Source of the DNA: Paludibacter sp.
GTDB lineage: Bacteria; Bacteroidota; Bacteroidia; Bacteroidales; Paludibacteraceae
Length of the DNA: 60,589 nucleotides
Assembly (NCBI GenBank): GCA_031292575.1
Contig: JARLGX010000018.1
Coordinates: forward strand, 1-60,589
Direction of reading: 5' to 3'
Positions 18,456 through 26,763 of the stretch are shown here, in pieces. The notes below the pieces were generated by a model, which saw only the letters and a program-made list of their open reading frames with translations, was not told where the DNA came from and made no database searches. The first letter of the stretch is position 1. Every line of letters starts with the position of its first letter. A program made the position numbers and the translations under genes.

Positions 18456-18508
18456 TGGATTGAAATGTGTTTTTTTCTTTTAATAAGTTTGGATTTTATG
18501 TATATAAA

Positions 18509-18542
18509 TATCGGAGAACGAATTAAAGTTCGGTCTCCGATA
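18509..18542. terminator. Bidirectional terminator hairpin
   Basis: TATCGGAGA (18509-18517) pairs with TCTCCGATA (18534-18542), extended inwards by CGAA/TTCG. AT-rich tracts flank both sides. It separates the macroglobulin gene ending at 18455 (+) from the receiver gene ending at 18611 (-). Confidence 0.7.
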
Positions 18543-18610
18543 AAATAGACAAGAGCAAATTGTTGATTTTGAATGCAATTTTCTGGTATTCAGAAAAAAA
18601 ATTAATTAGC

Positions 18611-19102
18611 TTACCACCAGGGGATTGGGGTTTTAGGCTTTTCAATAGTTTCCTGCGGCTTGTTAAGATTCAATTTGTTTATCGTGTTTTTTGGAAGTGT
18701 ATTTGAAAAATATTTTTCGCCGTTCATTACATCTGAAATCGCTTTTTCTACTTCATTTATACCGCTCGATTTGAGAATGAATCCTTTAACTCCTAATTCA
18801 GTCATTTTGAGAAAATATTCTTCGTCTCCAAACATTGAGAAAACAATAATTTTTAAATCGGGTTTCAGTTCCAGGGCTTTTTGAGTTGCTTCCATGCCGT
18901 TCATATGTGGCATATCAATATCCATTATAACCAAATCGGGATCCGGAAGCGAAAGCAATTTTATAAATTCTTTACCATCCGATGCTTCTCCAATAACTTT
19001 TCCAAGGTTTTCAATGGTAATTAAAGATTTTAAACCTTGTCTGAAAATTAAATGATCGTCGACAAGAATAATGGTTGGTTTTTTAAAAGTTGTTAATCTC
19101 AT
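18611..19102 (-). CDS. Receiver-only response regulator paralogue (HTH lost)
   Basis: This 163-aa protein has a full CheY-like receiver domain: DDHLIF at 15-20, the phospho-acceptor Asp61 in VIMDIDMPHMNG, and a conserved Lys in KGFILKSSG. It is clearly a paralogue of the next regulator upstream (19358-20020); by eye roughly two thirds of the first 140 residues are identical. The NarL-type DNA-binding domain is replaced by a Pro/Lys-rich tail ending KPKTPIPWW. No HTH remnant is visible in the 155 bases after its stop. It could act as a phosphate sink or competitor for the adjacent kinase (inference). It lies 255 bases downstream of its paralogue and could have its own promoter. Confidence 0.85.
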   Translation of the reverse strand: MRLTTFKKPTIILVDDHLIFRQGLKSLITIENLGKVIGEASDGKEFIKLLSLPDPDLVIMDIDMPHMNGMEATQKALELKPDLKIIVFSMFGDEEYFLKMTELGVKGFILKSSGINEVEKAISDVMNGEKYFSNTLPKNTINKLNLNKPQETIEKPKTPIPWW

Positions 19103-19357
19103 AGTTTTGAATTTGATTTTTTGGTTTATAGGGTAATAGAGAAATGAATCTCTTTTTGAATTGCTATATTACTGAAAAAAGAATTAGCATACAAGGGCTG
19201 AAAGGATTAAAATCACTTGGTCTAAAGGTGTATTTTAAATAGGCTTAAAGGTGTAGAAACTATCATTACAAAAGACCATATAATGAACTAATATGTTGAT
19301 GTTTAGACTTTTGTTTATGGAGAATGAACTTGTTAAATTTGAATAAAAAAAATTGAT

Positions 19358-20020
19358 TTATAGTTCAATAATTTTATTTTTTAAGGCAAAGAGGATTAAA
19401 CCGGGTGTATTTTTGCAAGCTGTTTTTTCAAGCAAATTTGATCGGTGAGATTTAACTGTTTTTGGACTTATATTTAGTTTTTCAGCAATTTCATTCGTAG
19501 TTAGCCCCTGGCAAATTTGTTGTAAAACCATAAGTTCCCTATCAGTAAGATCGTTAACTAGTTTTTTCCGTTGGTAAGCATTTTGGCTGAAATTTCGAAT
19601 GATTTTTGTTAAAAGCTCGTTGGAAAAATAACTTTCACCTCTCATTACCTCATGAATTGCTTTTTCAAGTTCGGCAATACCTGTTGATTTCAAAATAAAT
19701 CCTTTAACACCAATGTCAATCATTTTATAATAATAATCTTCATCTCCAAACATTGTTAAGATAATTATTTTTATTCCGGGCATCAATTCCAACGCTTTTT
19801 GAGCCGCCTCCAACCCATTCATTTGTGGCATGTCAATATCCATTAAAACCAAATCGGGCTTGGTGTTTGACAGAATGTCAATAAAATCTTTACCGTTAGA
19901 AGCTTCGCCTATTACTGTGGCAATGTTTTCTGCTGTAATTATTGATTTTAACCCTTGTTGAAAAATGAGGTGATCATCAACAATAATTACGGTCGGTTTT
20001 TTAAAAAGATTCAGATTCAT
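19358..20020 (-). CDS. NarL/FixJ-type response regulator
   Basis: This two-component response regulator is 220 aa. The receiver domain occupies about 8-125 with acidic pair DD15-16, phospho-acceptor Asp61 (LVLMDIDMPQMNG) and Lys in KGFILKSTG. The C-terminal LuxR-type HTH at about 157-220 carries LTDRELMVLQQICQGLTTNE, IAEKLNISPKTVKSHRSNLL. It follows the PAS histidine kinase gene by 38 bases on the same strand. That kinase is of the HisKA_3 (NarX-like) class that normally partners NarL regulators, so it is very likely the cognate output of that kinase. The target genes are unknown. Confidence 0.93.
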   Translation of the reverse strand: MNLNLFKKPTVIIVDDHLIFQQGLKSIITAENIATVIGEASNGKDFIDILSNTKPDLVLMDIDMPQMNGLEAAQKALELMPGIKIIILTMFGDEDYYYKMIDIGVKGFILKSTGIAELEKAIHEVMRGESYFSNELLTKIIRNFSQNAYQRKKLVNDLTDRELMVLQQICQGLTTNEIAEKLNISPKTVKSHRSNLLEKTACKNTPGLILFALKNKIIEL

Positions 20021-20058
20021 ATCCCTAAAAATATTTGTAATAGATTAAAATAAAGAAT

Positions 20059-22320
20059 TTACTTGACAGGTACATTTATTCGGAAATTAACTCCTTCATG
20101 CGGTTTGCTAAACATTTTAATTTCGCCTCCAATTGTTTGAATCCTATTTTGCAGATTATATAAGCCCAATCCTTTTTTTTCGGATAAAATTTTTACAATA
20201 TCAAATCCTTTGCCATCATCCCTGTATTGAAGTTGAATGTGATTTCCTGTGTCAATCATCTGTATATGAATTTGTTTTGCCTTGGCATATTTAATTGTAT
20301 TGTTAACGCACTCAATAATTGCCCTGTATAATGCCACTTCAATTTCCATTTCTATTCGTCGGGTTATATTACTATAAAACTCAATTTTGATTGCATTTGT
20401 ATCTCCGAGTTTGTTCACAAAACTTTGTACTGCCGATGTTAAGCCGTAATTTTGGAGAAGAAGCGGACTTAATTTGTTCGAAATTTCTTTTACGGTAGTA
20501 AGTGCTTCTTCCAGTATTTCTTCTGCTTTGAGAATTATTTCCTTTCGTGATTTGTTCGTTTTTGGTCTAACCGACCACTGTAAATAGAGCTTAATTGTTG
20601 AAAGTAAAGGACCTAAACCATCGTGTAACTCTTTTGAAAAATAGGCTCTCTCTTTTTCTTCAGTCTGAATTATGGCTTTAATAATATTTTTTTCCTGCAA
20701 TATCTTCTTTTTGGTTATATCGTGCATTACTCCGTAGATTGTCTTTTCCGAAGCCACATAATTTAAAAACATTTCAACAAATACAATTGAATTATCATCC
20801 TTTAAACATTCAATTTCAATGTTAGTAACCTGATCTGAAGAAGGATCGAACGAAATAAATGCTTCAAAATCGTTTCTACGCTCAGGAATGATTAATTGGG
20901 TTAACTTTTTACCTTCCAATCTTGCTTCATCACAGCTGAAAATTATACTCATCGAACGATTTACATATTCGATATATCCATTTTTGCAGGTAAATATCCC
21001 GTCGGTAATGTTCTCAGACAGAAGCTTATATTTATTTTCACTTTTTCTCAGGGCATTTTCTCTTTTCTTTTGCTCGGTAATATCAACATATGTACCAACA
21101 ATTCCTGCTGCCTGACCGAGTTCATCAAAATAAACGTTTTTAATAAGTATCACGTTCCGCTCTTGATTATTTTTATCAATAATTGTGGTTTCGTAGCTTT
21201 TAAATTCTTTGTTTACAATGATGTCCAGATCACTTAGAAAATACATTTTTGATTGTTTGCCAGGCCATAAATCCATTACCGACTTTCCTTTGACATCTTC
21301 GTTTGAAATACCTAACTGATTGCTAAAAGCTTCATTGCAACCTGTGTATAGCCCATTTGTATCAATAAAAAAAACTGGAATTGGTATTGATTTTAATAAA
21401 ACTTCGGTAAATTGGAGATTGCGGATAATTCGCGATTGTTCTTGTTTGCGTTCAGTAATGTCTCTAATTGTACCAATCATTTTTATTGGTTCATTATTCT
21501 CGTTAAATTTTAAATCGCCTAAACCATGTACCCATCGTTCTTCTCCGTCATTCTTCCTTTTGATTTTATATTCTTTATTGAAACCTTTTTTATTGCCAAT
21601 AACTTCGGTGTTAAAATAATTGGACATCATTTCCCTCATTTCTGGATGAATAATTGATAACCAACTTTCGAAAGTTTTTTTAAAATTAGAATCAATACCA
21701 AAGATATTATCCATAACCTCGGAGCTCACCCAATTTCCGGACGAAATATCTAGGTTATAAGAACCTAACATAGATATTTGCTGAGTTTGTTTAAGAAATT
21801 CCTCGCTTTCGCGCAGTGATTCTTCAAGCTTTTTACGTTCAGTGATATCAATCAGGTAATGCAGGAAAACTTCATCGCTGACTTTAATCCAGTAAGTGTC
21901 CCAAATTCGTCCGAATGCATTTACTTCAGGGTTGTTTTGGCAAGGAGAATCCAAAATACATTCATCTCCCAGGCAAAAGGAGCACTTAATATTAAATTCA
22001 TTGGGAACCAGATTAGGAAACTTTGTAGCAATTTCAGTATCTGCTTTGCTAATAAAATCAGTCTTCCCAAATTCCCGCCAACAATGGCCACCAATTTTAG
22101 CTCCGAAATTTATTGCAAATTCATTTGCGGCTAATATGATTCGGTCTTTTTGCCTGACATACATTGCAGGATAGGGTAGGGATGATAACAACGTTTCGTT
22201 AAAGTCTGTTTGGACATTTTGGGGTTGTTGTGACTCGTTTTCAGCGACTTTTACTTTCTGTAGCTCATTAATATCCTGTCGAGGGATATCGATTTTCGGA
22301 TGTATAAATGAATTTTTCAT
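20059..22320 (-). CDS. Soluble multi-PAS histidine kinase (HisKA_3 class)
   Basis: The chosen start is the ATG at 22320-22318, because AGGAGGT (22331-22325) lies four bases upstream. The 81 bases of in-frame sequence further up have no such signal. The 753-aa product has no membrane helix. Four PAS modules lie at about 43-160, 181-292, 303-416 and 426-540, three of them ending in the PAC-type DITE(R/Q)K. The phospho-acceptor His566 is in KELHDGLGPLL, and the HATPase domain ends with DDGKGFD and KGLGLYNLQNRI. The first PAS contains a cysteine cluster (C113, C116, C121, C127) that could bind an Fe-S cluster or metal, suggesting redox or oxygen sensing (inference). Its likely outputs are the two regulators immediately downstream. 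Confidence 0.92.
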   Translation of the reverse strand: MKNSFIHPKIDIPRQDINELQKVKVAENESQQPQNVQTDFNETLLSSLPYPAMYVRQKDRIILAANEFAINFGAKIGGHCWREFGKTDFISKADTEIATKFPNLVPNEFNIKCSFCLGDECILDSPCQNNPEVNAFGRIWDTYWIKVSDEVFLHYLIDITERKKLEESLRESEEFLKQTQQISMLGSYNLDISSGNWVSSEVMDNIFGIDSNFKKTFESWLSIIHPEMREMMSNYFNTEVIGNKKGFNKEYKIKRKNDGEERWVHGLGDLKFNENNEPIKMIGTIRDITERKQEQSRIIRNLQFTEVLLKSIPIPVFFIDTNGLYTGCNEAFSNQLGISNEDVKGKSVMDLWPGKQSKMYFLSDLDIIVNKEFKSYETTIIDKNNQERNVILIKNVYFDELGQAAGIVGTYVDITEQKKRENALRKSENKYKLLSENITDGIFTCKNGYIEYVNRSMSIIFSCDEARLEGKKLTQLIIPERRNDFEAFISFDPSSDQVTNIEIECLKDDNSIVFVEMFLNYVASEKTIYGVMHDITKKKILQEKNIIKAIIQTEEKERAYFSKELHDGLGPLLSTIKLYLQWSVRPKTNKSRKEIILKAEEILEEALTTVKEISNKLSPLLLQNYGLTSAVQSFVNKLGDTNAIKIEFYSNITRRIEMEIEVALYRAIIECVNNTIKYAKAKQIHIQMIDTGNHIQLQYRDDGKGFDIVKILSEKKGLGLYNLQNRIQTIGGEIKMFSKPHEGVNFRINVPVK

Positions 22321-22324
22321 AATT

Positions 22325-22331
22325 ACCTCCT
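22325..22331 (-). promoter_or_regulatory. Shine-Dalgarno sequence of the PAS kinase gene
   Basis: AGGAGGT on the minus strand, four bases before the ATG. Strong Shine-Dalgarno sites are otherwise rare in this window, as is usual for Bacteroidetes. It decides the start at 22320. Confidence 0.75.
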
Positions 22332-22432
22332 GCTTTAAAAATAGTACACTTTTGCACTTGATTATGCGGGGTAAATTTATGAAAAAATTAAATGATAACA
22401 AGCAAATATCAGATATTTTATTTTGTTATCAT

Positions 22433-23236
22433 TTAAATTCTATCTTTCTCTTTTTCAATTTCTTGTACTACTAATCCTGCTATTGTCATACCAAACATGG
22501 CAGGCATATAGGAAGTGGTTCCATTAATTCTTGCTTTCTTTGCACTCCAGTTATCGTCCTCTAATTTTGAATTATCATTTGTTGGTTGTAGTTCAAAAGA
22601 TGTTTTTTCTGGAATTGGAATTTCTTCTCCCTTGTTTTGAAGTAATTCTTCGCTATAAACACACAAAAATTTTTTGTTAATACCTCCGCTTTTCTTTATT
22701 CTGCTTCGCAATGCAGCAGCTAGCGGACAGCCTTGCACTTTCCAAAATTCTGTCACTCTAATGCTTGTAGGATCCATTTTTAGTGCAGCACCCATCGACG
22801 AAAAGAAAACAGCGTCGGTTTTGGTGGCCTGTTGTATGAGATAGACTTTGTTCGATAAACTGTCAATAGCGTCGATGATGAAGTCATAGGTATCAAGACC
22901 AAATAATTCGTTAGTTTCAGGACTATATATTTCTTGAAGTGCAGCAATTTCAGCTTTTGGATTAATTTCAAGAAGACGTTTTTTTAATACTTCAGTTTTA
23001 ATCTCACCAATTGTTTTTGTGGTTGCCAGTAATTGCCTGTTTATATTCGAAACACTCACCCGATCGGAATCAACGATAGTAAGATGTTGAATACCAGAAC
23101 GAATTAAGCTTTCTGCGCACCAACTTCCTACACCGCCAATTCCAAATAAAATAACCCTTTTTTGGGCTGCTTTTATCATAAAACTTTTACCTAAAAGCAG
23201 TTCTGTGCGTTGAAACATATTTTCGTATAAATCCAT
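22433..23236 (-). CDS. tcdA: tRNA threonylcarbamoyladenosine dehydratase (TcdA/CsdL)
   Basis: This E1-like ThiF-fold enzyme uses ATP to cyclise t6A37 of ANN-decoding tRNAs to ct6A in the cytosol. It opens with FQRTELLLGKSF, the typical TcdA N-terminus. It has the nucleotide loop GIGGVGSWCAESLIRSG at about 32-48, the DSDRVSVSNINRQ block, the DAIDS segment, and the C-terminal GTTSYMPAMFGMTIAGLV. Length 267 aa is as expected. It overlaps no neighbour. It lies 66 bases downstream of the RlpA-like gene on the same strand, so co-transcription is possible. ThiF or MoeB are less likely, because the DUF-specific C-terminal helix and N-terminal helix match TcdA. Confidence 0.92.
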   Translation of the reverse strand: MDLYENMFQRTELLLGKSFMIKAAQKRVILFGIGGVGSWCAESLIRSGIQHLTIVDSDRVSVSNINRQLLATTKTIGEIKTEVLKKRLLEINPKAEIAALQEIYSPETNELFGLDTYDFIIDAIDSLSNKVYLIQQATKTDAVFFSSMGAALKMDPTSIRVTEFWKVQGCPLAAALRSRIKKSGGINKKFLCVYSEELLQNKGEEIPIPEKTSFELQPTNDNSKLEDDNWSAKKARINGTTSYMPAMFGMTIAGLVVQEIEKEKDRI

Positions 23237-23302
23237 TTTTCAATAATTATTTACTGCTTATTTATAAACAACTTATCAAAAAAAATAAAGGTTGTAAATT
23301 GA

Positions 23303-23776
23303 TTAGCTTCGCAATTTTCCCTTTATATTATCCAACGATAATTTTAAAATTACATTGGAATTTTCACTAGTTAATCCTTTAACAGGTATTGGAATAGGAG
23401 AGTAAATTGGAAATTTGAGTGGCAATGAATCCAGCCGGGTAATCTCCACTCGGGCAATACCGGCTCTAACTATGTCAAGAACAGATGCAGCACAATACGA
23501 AAGATCTATGGCTAATCTTCGTTGATGTGGTCCACGATCGGTTACTTTTACAATTACTTCATGGTCGTTTTTAGGATTCCTGACCAACAAATATGTTCCG
23601 AGCGGGTAAGACCGGTGGGCGCAAGTCAGGCTATCCGGATTATATCTTCCTCCATCTGCGGTGTGTCGGCCTTGTAATTTATGGCTATAATAAGACGCAT
23701 TTCCGAGCTTTTGGCCTGAAACAGTTATTACAGAAAATAGAATGAAAAATACAGTTAATTGTAAGAATCGAATCAT
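23303..23776 (-). CDS. RlpA-like septal-ring lytic transglycosylase family protein
   Basis: This small (157 aa) secreted protein has a signal peptide ending near VSGQ and a double-psi beta-barrel domain: GNASYYSHKLQGRHTADGG, then LTCAHRSYPLGTYLLVRNP, then VTDRGPHQRRLAIDLSY. These correspond to the RlpA motifs, including the conserved Asp in VTDRGP. RlpA homologues in Pseudomonas cleave peptidoglycan lacking stem peptides. No SPOR domain follows, so septal targeting through denuded glycan is not encoded here. Enzymatic activity is inferred from the family. Confidence 0.88.
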   Translation of the reverse strand: MIRFLQLTVFFILFSVITVSGQKLGNASYYSHKLQGRHTADGGRYNPDSLTCAHRSYPLGTYLLVRNPKNDHEVIVKVTDRGPHQRRLAIDLSYCAASVLDIVRAGIARVEITRLDSLPLKFPIYSPIPIPVKGLTSENSNVILKLSLDNIKGKLRS

Positions 23777-24026
23777 AATTTGCAGGTGTTAGTATTACAA
23801 ATATCGGATAAAAAAACCAGAAAACCTGAAATAACATCAACTTTTCACAATTCTTTTGAGACTTAAACCATAAATATAATTCAAAAAAATATCAATAATA
23901 AAGATTTTGCATTGATAAATATTACCCAGTGTGGAGTTCTTAAATTTGTTTTCAAGGAATGTTTTTTTACCTTTCTGACTAATTTTGTCGATACTATTTC
24001 AGGAGTAAAAAGTCTTGACATTATTG

Positions 24027-24058
24027 ATTGGTCGTTTCAACAAAAAATAGTAACTTTG
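24027..24058 (+). promoter_or_regulatory. Promoter of the DUF1599-BT_3928-tpiA cluster
   Basis: ATTG (24027-24030), a 20-base gap, then TAACTTTG (24051-24058), which fits TAnnTTTG exactly. The ATG follows at 24085. The rest of the 308-base gap at 23777-24084, between divergent genes, is AT-rich and shows no other feature. Confidence 0.65.
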
Positions 24059-24084
24059 CTGCTCCAAAAAAATAGCTTATCATT

Positions 24085-24639
24085 ATGAATCACACCGACC
24101 AACAGTTTGACCAGGTTGCCACCATTTGCCGTGATATATTTACAAAGAAGATGAAAGATTACGGAACTTCGTGGCGGATCTTACGCACGCAGTCGGTTAC
24201 AGATCAGATTTTCATCAAAGCCAATCGTATTCGCAGTATTGAAACGAAAGGTGTTTCGAAAGTTGACGAAGGAATTCGTTCTGAATTGATTGCCATTGTA
24301 AATTATGGAATTATCGGACTGATTCAGCTGGAACTGGGACTCTCCAATACCGATGATTTGACTTACGAAAAAGGTTTTGAACTTTATTCGAAGTATATGC
24401 TCGAAGCCAAAAAATTGATGATGGATAAGAATCATGATTACGACGAAGCCTGGCGTACAATGCGCATGGAATCGTATACGGATTTAATTCTAATGAAAAT
24501 TTTAAGAACCAAGCAAATTGAAGATAACCAGGGTAAAGCACTCTTTTCGGAAGGGATTGATGCCAACTATTTCGATATGATTAATTATGCTGTGTTTGGG
24601 CTGATAAAAATAGAAGAATCTGCTGACAAACATTTGTAA
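24085..24639 (+). CDS. Tandem DUF1599 (Nmad1) protein
   Basis: The 184-aa protein consists of two copies of the roughly 60-residue DUF1599 module. The first reads KKMKDYGTSWRILRTQSVTDQ at about 18-38. The second reads LMMDKNHDYDEAWRTMRMES at about 112-131. Each is followed by a helix with I(R/K)xKQIED or similar, and by an (A/V)NYG(I/V)xGLI(Q/K)xE segment. DUF1599 is also called nucleotide modification associated domain 1. A biochemical role is not established. It is cytosolic by sequence. It is followed 28 bases later by the BT_3928-type membrane protein and then tpiA, an order I recall from other Bacteroidales, suggesting a conserved operon of unknown purpose. Confidence 0.85.
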   Translation: MNHTDQQFDQVATICRDIFTKKMKDYGTSWRILRTQSVTDQIFIKANRIRSIETKGVSKVDEGIRSELIAIVNYGIIGLIQLELGLSNTDDLTYEKGFELYSKYMLEAKKLMMDKNHDYDEAWRTMRMESYTDLILMKILRTKQIEDNQGKALFSEGIDANYFDMINYAVFGLIKIEESADKHL

Positions 24640-24667
24640 ATCTACTAATTACCAATAAGACTCGAAA

Positions 24668-25783
24668 ATGAATAAAACTTTGCAAACAGTTGGAAATATT
24701 TCTTTACAAGTGGGACGTATCCTTTTTGGTGCCGTTTTTGTTTTTTCAGGTTTTGTGAAAGCAATTGACCCCCTTGGCTCATCGTATAAAATTGAAGATT
24801 ATCTTCATACTTTTGGCGGTTTTTTTGGATCAATGGCTGATTATGCTTTTCCGTTTGCAATTGCCCTTTCCACGCTCGAATTGCTCATTGGACTTAATAT
24901 GATTTTCAATATTCATATTGATTTGACTAACATACTGGCTTTGCTTTTTATGCTTGTAATGACTCCGCTTACATTATATATAGCCATTAAAAATCCCGTT
25001 TCGGATTGTGGCTGTTTTGGCGAAGCGTTGATAATTAGCAATTGGGCAACATTCTTTAAAAATGCTATTCTGATAAGTCTCTTAATTCTGATGCTTATAT
25101 ACCATCATAAATTTCAACCATTTCTTATTAATAAATTGCAGTTTCTTGCCTTCTTTGTTTTTATAGCATTTGGTATTTCATTGTCGCTATATAGCTATCG
25201 TCATTTACCAATGATAGATTTCCTTCCTTATAAAGTGGGTGTAAATATTCCAAAAGCTATGGAAATTCCGGATAATGCACCTTCTGATGAATATAAAACT
25301 ACTTTTATTTATCAAAAAGATGGCGTAAAAAAAGAATTTACACTGGAGAATTATCCTAAAGGAGATCCGAGCTGGACATTTGTTGATCAAAAAAGTGTGT
25401 TGGTTTCTCAGGGTTACAAACCGCCAATTCACGATTTTTCAATTATGAATGATCAATTTGATGACATCACCCAAGAGGTGCTTAATTACCCGGGAAAAAC
25501 TTATTTGTTGACAATGTATGATCTGGACGAAACATCTATTGAGGGCGCAAAGAAAGCCGAAAACATTTACCAAAAGGCTTTAAAAGACGGAGACAAATTT
25601 TATGCATTGACTGCGTCATCGAACGAAGATATAAAGAAATTTGTGGCTAAAACTGGTGTAACTTTCCCATTTTGGAAAACAGACCCTACTGCTTTGAAAA
25701 CAGTTATTCGTGCTAATCCGGGATTAGTGCTTCTTAAGAAGGGAACGATTCTTGGTAAGTGGAACTGGAGGGATTTTAAGTAA
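24668..25783 (+). CDS. BT_3928-family DoxX-like membrane protein
   Basis: The N-terminal half has about four to five membrane helices in a DoxX/MauE arrangement: GRILFGAVFVFSGFVKAIDP, then TLELLIGLNMIF, then the DCGCFGEA motif with Cys114 and Cys116, as in MauE-type redox membrane proteins. The C-terminal half (about 210-371) is soluble and thioredoxin-fold-like, with TYLLTMYDLDE, FYALTASSNEDI, and TGVTFPFWKTD before a final NPGLVLLKKG strand. It lacks a CxxC active site. The 371-aa length fits the family I know as BT_3928. A role in thiol redox or electron transfer at the inner membrane is inferred only. It sits between DUF1599 and tpiA. Confidence 0.85.
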   Translation: MNKTLQTVGNISLQVGRILFGAVFVFSGFVKAIDPLGSSYKIEDYLHTFGGFFGSMADYAFPFAIALSTLELLIGLNMIFNIHIDLTNILALLFMLVMTPLTLYIAIKNPVSDCGCFGEALIISNWATFFKNAILISLLILMLIYHHKFQPFLINKLQFLAFFVFIAFGISLSLYSYRHLPMIDFLPYKVGVNIPKAMEIPDNAPSDEYKTTFIYQKDGVKKEFTLENYPKGDPSWTFVDQKSVLVSQGYKPPIHDFSIMNDQFDDITQEVLNYPGKTYLLTMYDLDETSIEGAKKAENIYQKALKDGDKFYALTASSNEDIKKFVAKTGVTFPFWKTDPTALKTVIRANPGLVLLKKGTILGKWNWRDFK

Positions 25784-25902
25784 GGAGTTGAGAGTAAGTA
25801 ACGAGAAGTAGGTAAAATGCACTTGAAGCACTGCCAACAAAGCAGGCTAATGCAACTTACACTATGAATATCAAATTATCAAACTATTAAAATATAAAAA
25901 AG

Positions 25903-26658
25903 ATGAGAAAAAACATTGTTGCAGGAAACTGGAAAATGAACAAAACCCTACAGGAAGGGATGGCATTGGCAATTGAACTGAACGAAGCATTAGCTGGTGA
26001 AAAACTAAATTGTGATGTAGTAATCGGAACTCCTGCTATTCACCTTGCAAGCGTGGTTGCAGCTATCGATACTAATAAAATTGGTGTGGCAGCACAAAAC
26101 TGTGCTAACAAAGAATCGGGAGCTTACACAGGCGAAATAAGTGCCGCTATGGTAAAATCTACCGGTGCAGGCTATGTAATTTTAGGTCACTCTGAACGTC
26201 GCGAATACTATGGCGAAACAAGTGCAATTTTAAATGATAAAGTGGCTTTGGCATTAGCTAACGGGTTGACTCCAATTTATTGCTGTGGTGAAGCACTGGA
26301 AGTGCGTAATGCGAACGAACAAAACGCTTATGTGAAAAACCAGTTGGAAGAAACCGTATTCAACTTGAGTATTGAGGATTTCAAAAAAATAGTAATTGCT
26401 TATGAACCAATCTGGGCTATCGGTACGGGTGTAACTGCTTCTACTGAGCAAGCCCAAGAAATGTTGGCATTTATCCGCAGTTTGATTGCCGTTAAATTTG
26501 GCAAAGAAGTTGCTGAAAATACTTCAATTCTTTATGGTGGTAGTTGTAACGCTAAAAATGCTAAAGAATTATTCTCACAGCCTGATATCGATGGCGGTTT
26601 GATTGGTGGTGCTTCGTTGAAAGTGGCCGATTTCAAAGCAATTATCGATGCATTTTGA
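25903..26658 (+). CDS. tpiA: Triosephosphate isomerase
   Basis: It interconverts dihydroxyacetone phosphate and glyceraldehyde 3-phosphate in glycolysis. All hallmarks are present: the N-terminal GNWKMNK with the substrate Lys, His in LGHSERR, and the catalytic Glu in the signature [11 protein letters not shown]. The phosphate-gripping [12 protein letters not shown] and GGLIGGASL segments are also there. Length 251 aa is standard. It is the third gene of a rightward cluster (119 bases after the BT_3928 gene) and ends at a strong hairpin terminator. Confidence 0.98.
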   Translation: MRKNIVAGNWKMNKTLQEGMALAIELNEALAGEKLNCDVVIGTPAIHLASVVAAIDTNKIGVAAQNCANKESGAYTGEISAAMVKSTGAGYVILGHSERREYYGETSAILNDKVALALANGLTPIYCCGEALEVRNANEQNAYVKNQLEETVFNLSIEDFKKIVIAYEPIWAIGTGVTASTEQAQEMLAFIRSLIAVKFGKEVAENTSILYGGSCNAKNAKELFSQPDIDGGLIGGASLKVADFKAIIDAF

Positions 26659-26681
26659 TTAACTTGTTATGATATTATAAG

Positions 26682-26713
26682 AAATCCTGTAAATTCTTTT
26701 ACAGGATTTTTTT
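26682..26713 (+). terminator. Rho-independent terminator of tpiA
   Basis: AAATCCTGTAAA (26682-26693) pairs with TTTACAGGATTT (26698-26709) around a four-base loop, followed by TTTT. It runs directly into the -7 box of the next gene (TACTTTTG at 26715-26722). Confidence 0.85.
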
Positions 26714-26714
26714 G

Positions 26715-26722
26715 TACTTTTG
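26715..26722 (+). promoter_or_regulatory. -7 box of the YciO/Sua5-type gene
   Basis: TACTTTTG matches TAnnTTTG exactly and directly abuts the tpiA terminator. No convincing TTTG lies at the usual -33 distance. It indicates transcription starts near 26729, so a GTG at 26722 cannot be the translational start. Confidence 0.55.
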
Positions 26723-26763
26723 TGTTTCAATTAACTAATCAACTAAAAAACCAGTCAACCAAC

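Noticed and set aside
24085-25783. DNA-modification or phage-defence island from the 'nucleotide modification associated' name of DUF1599
   Set aside because: No modification enzyme, restriction gene or phage gene nearby; the context is a stable tpiA cluster.
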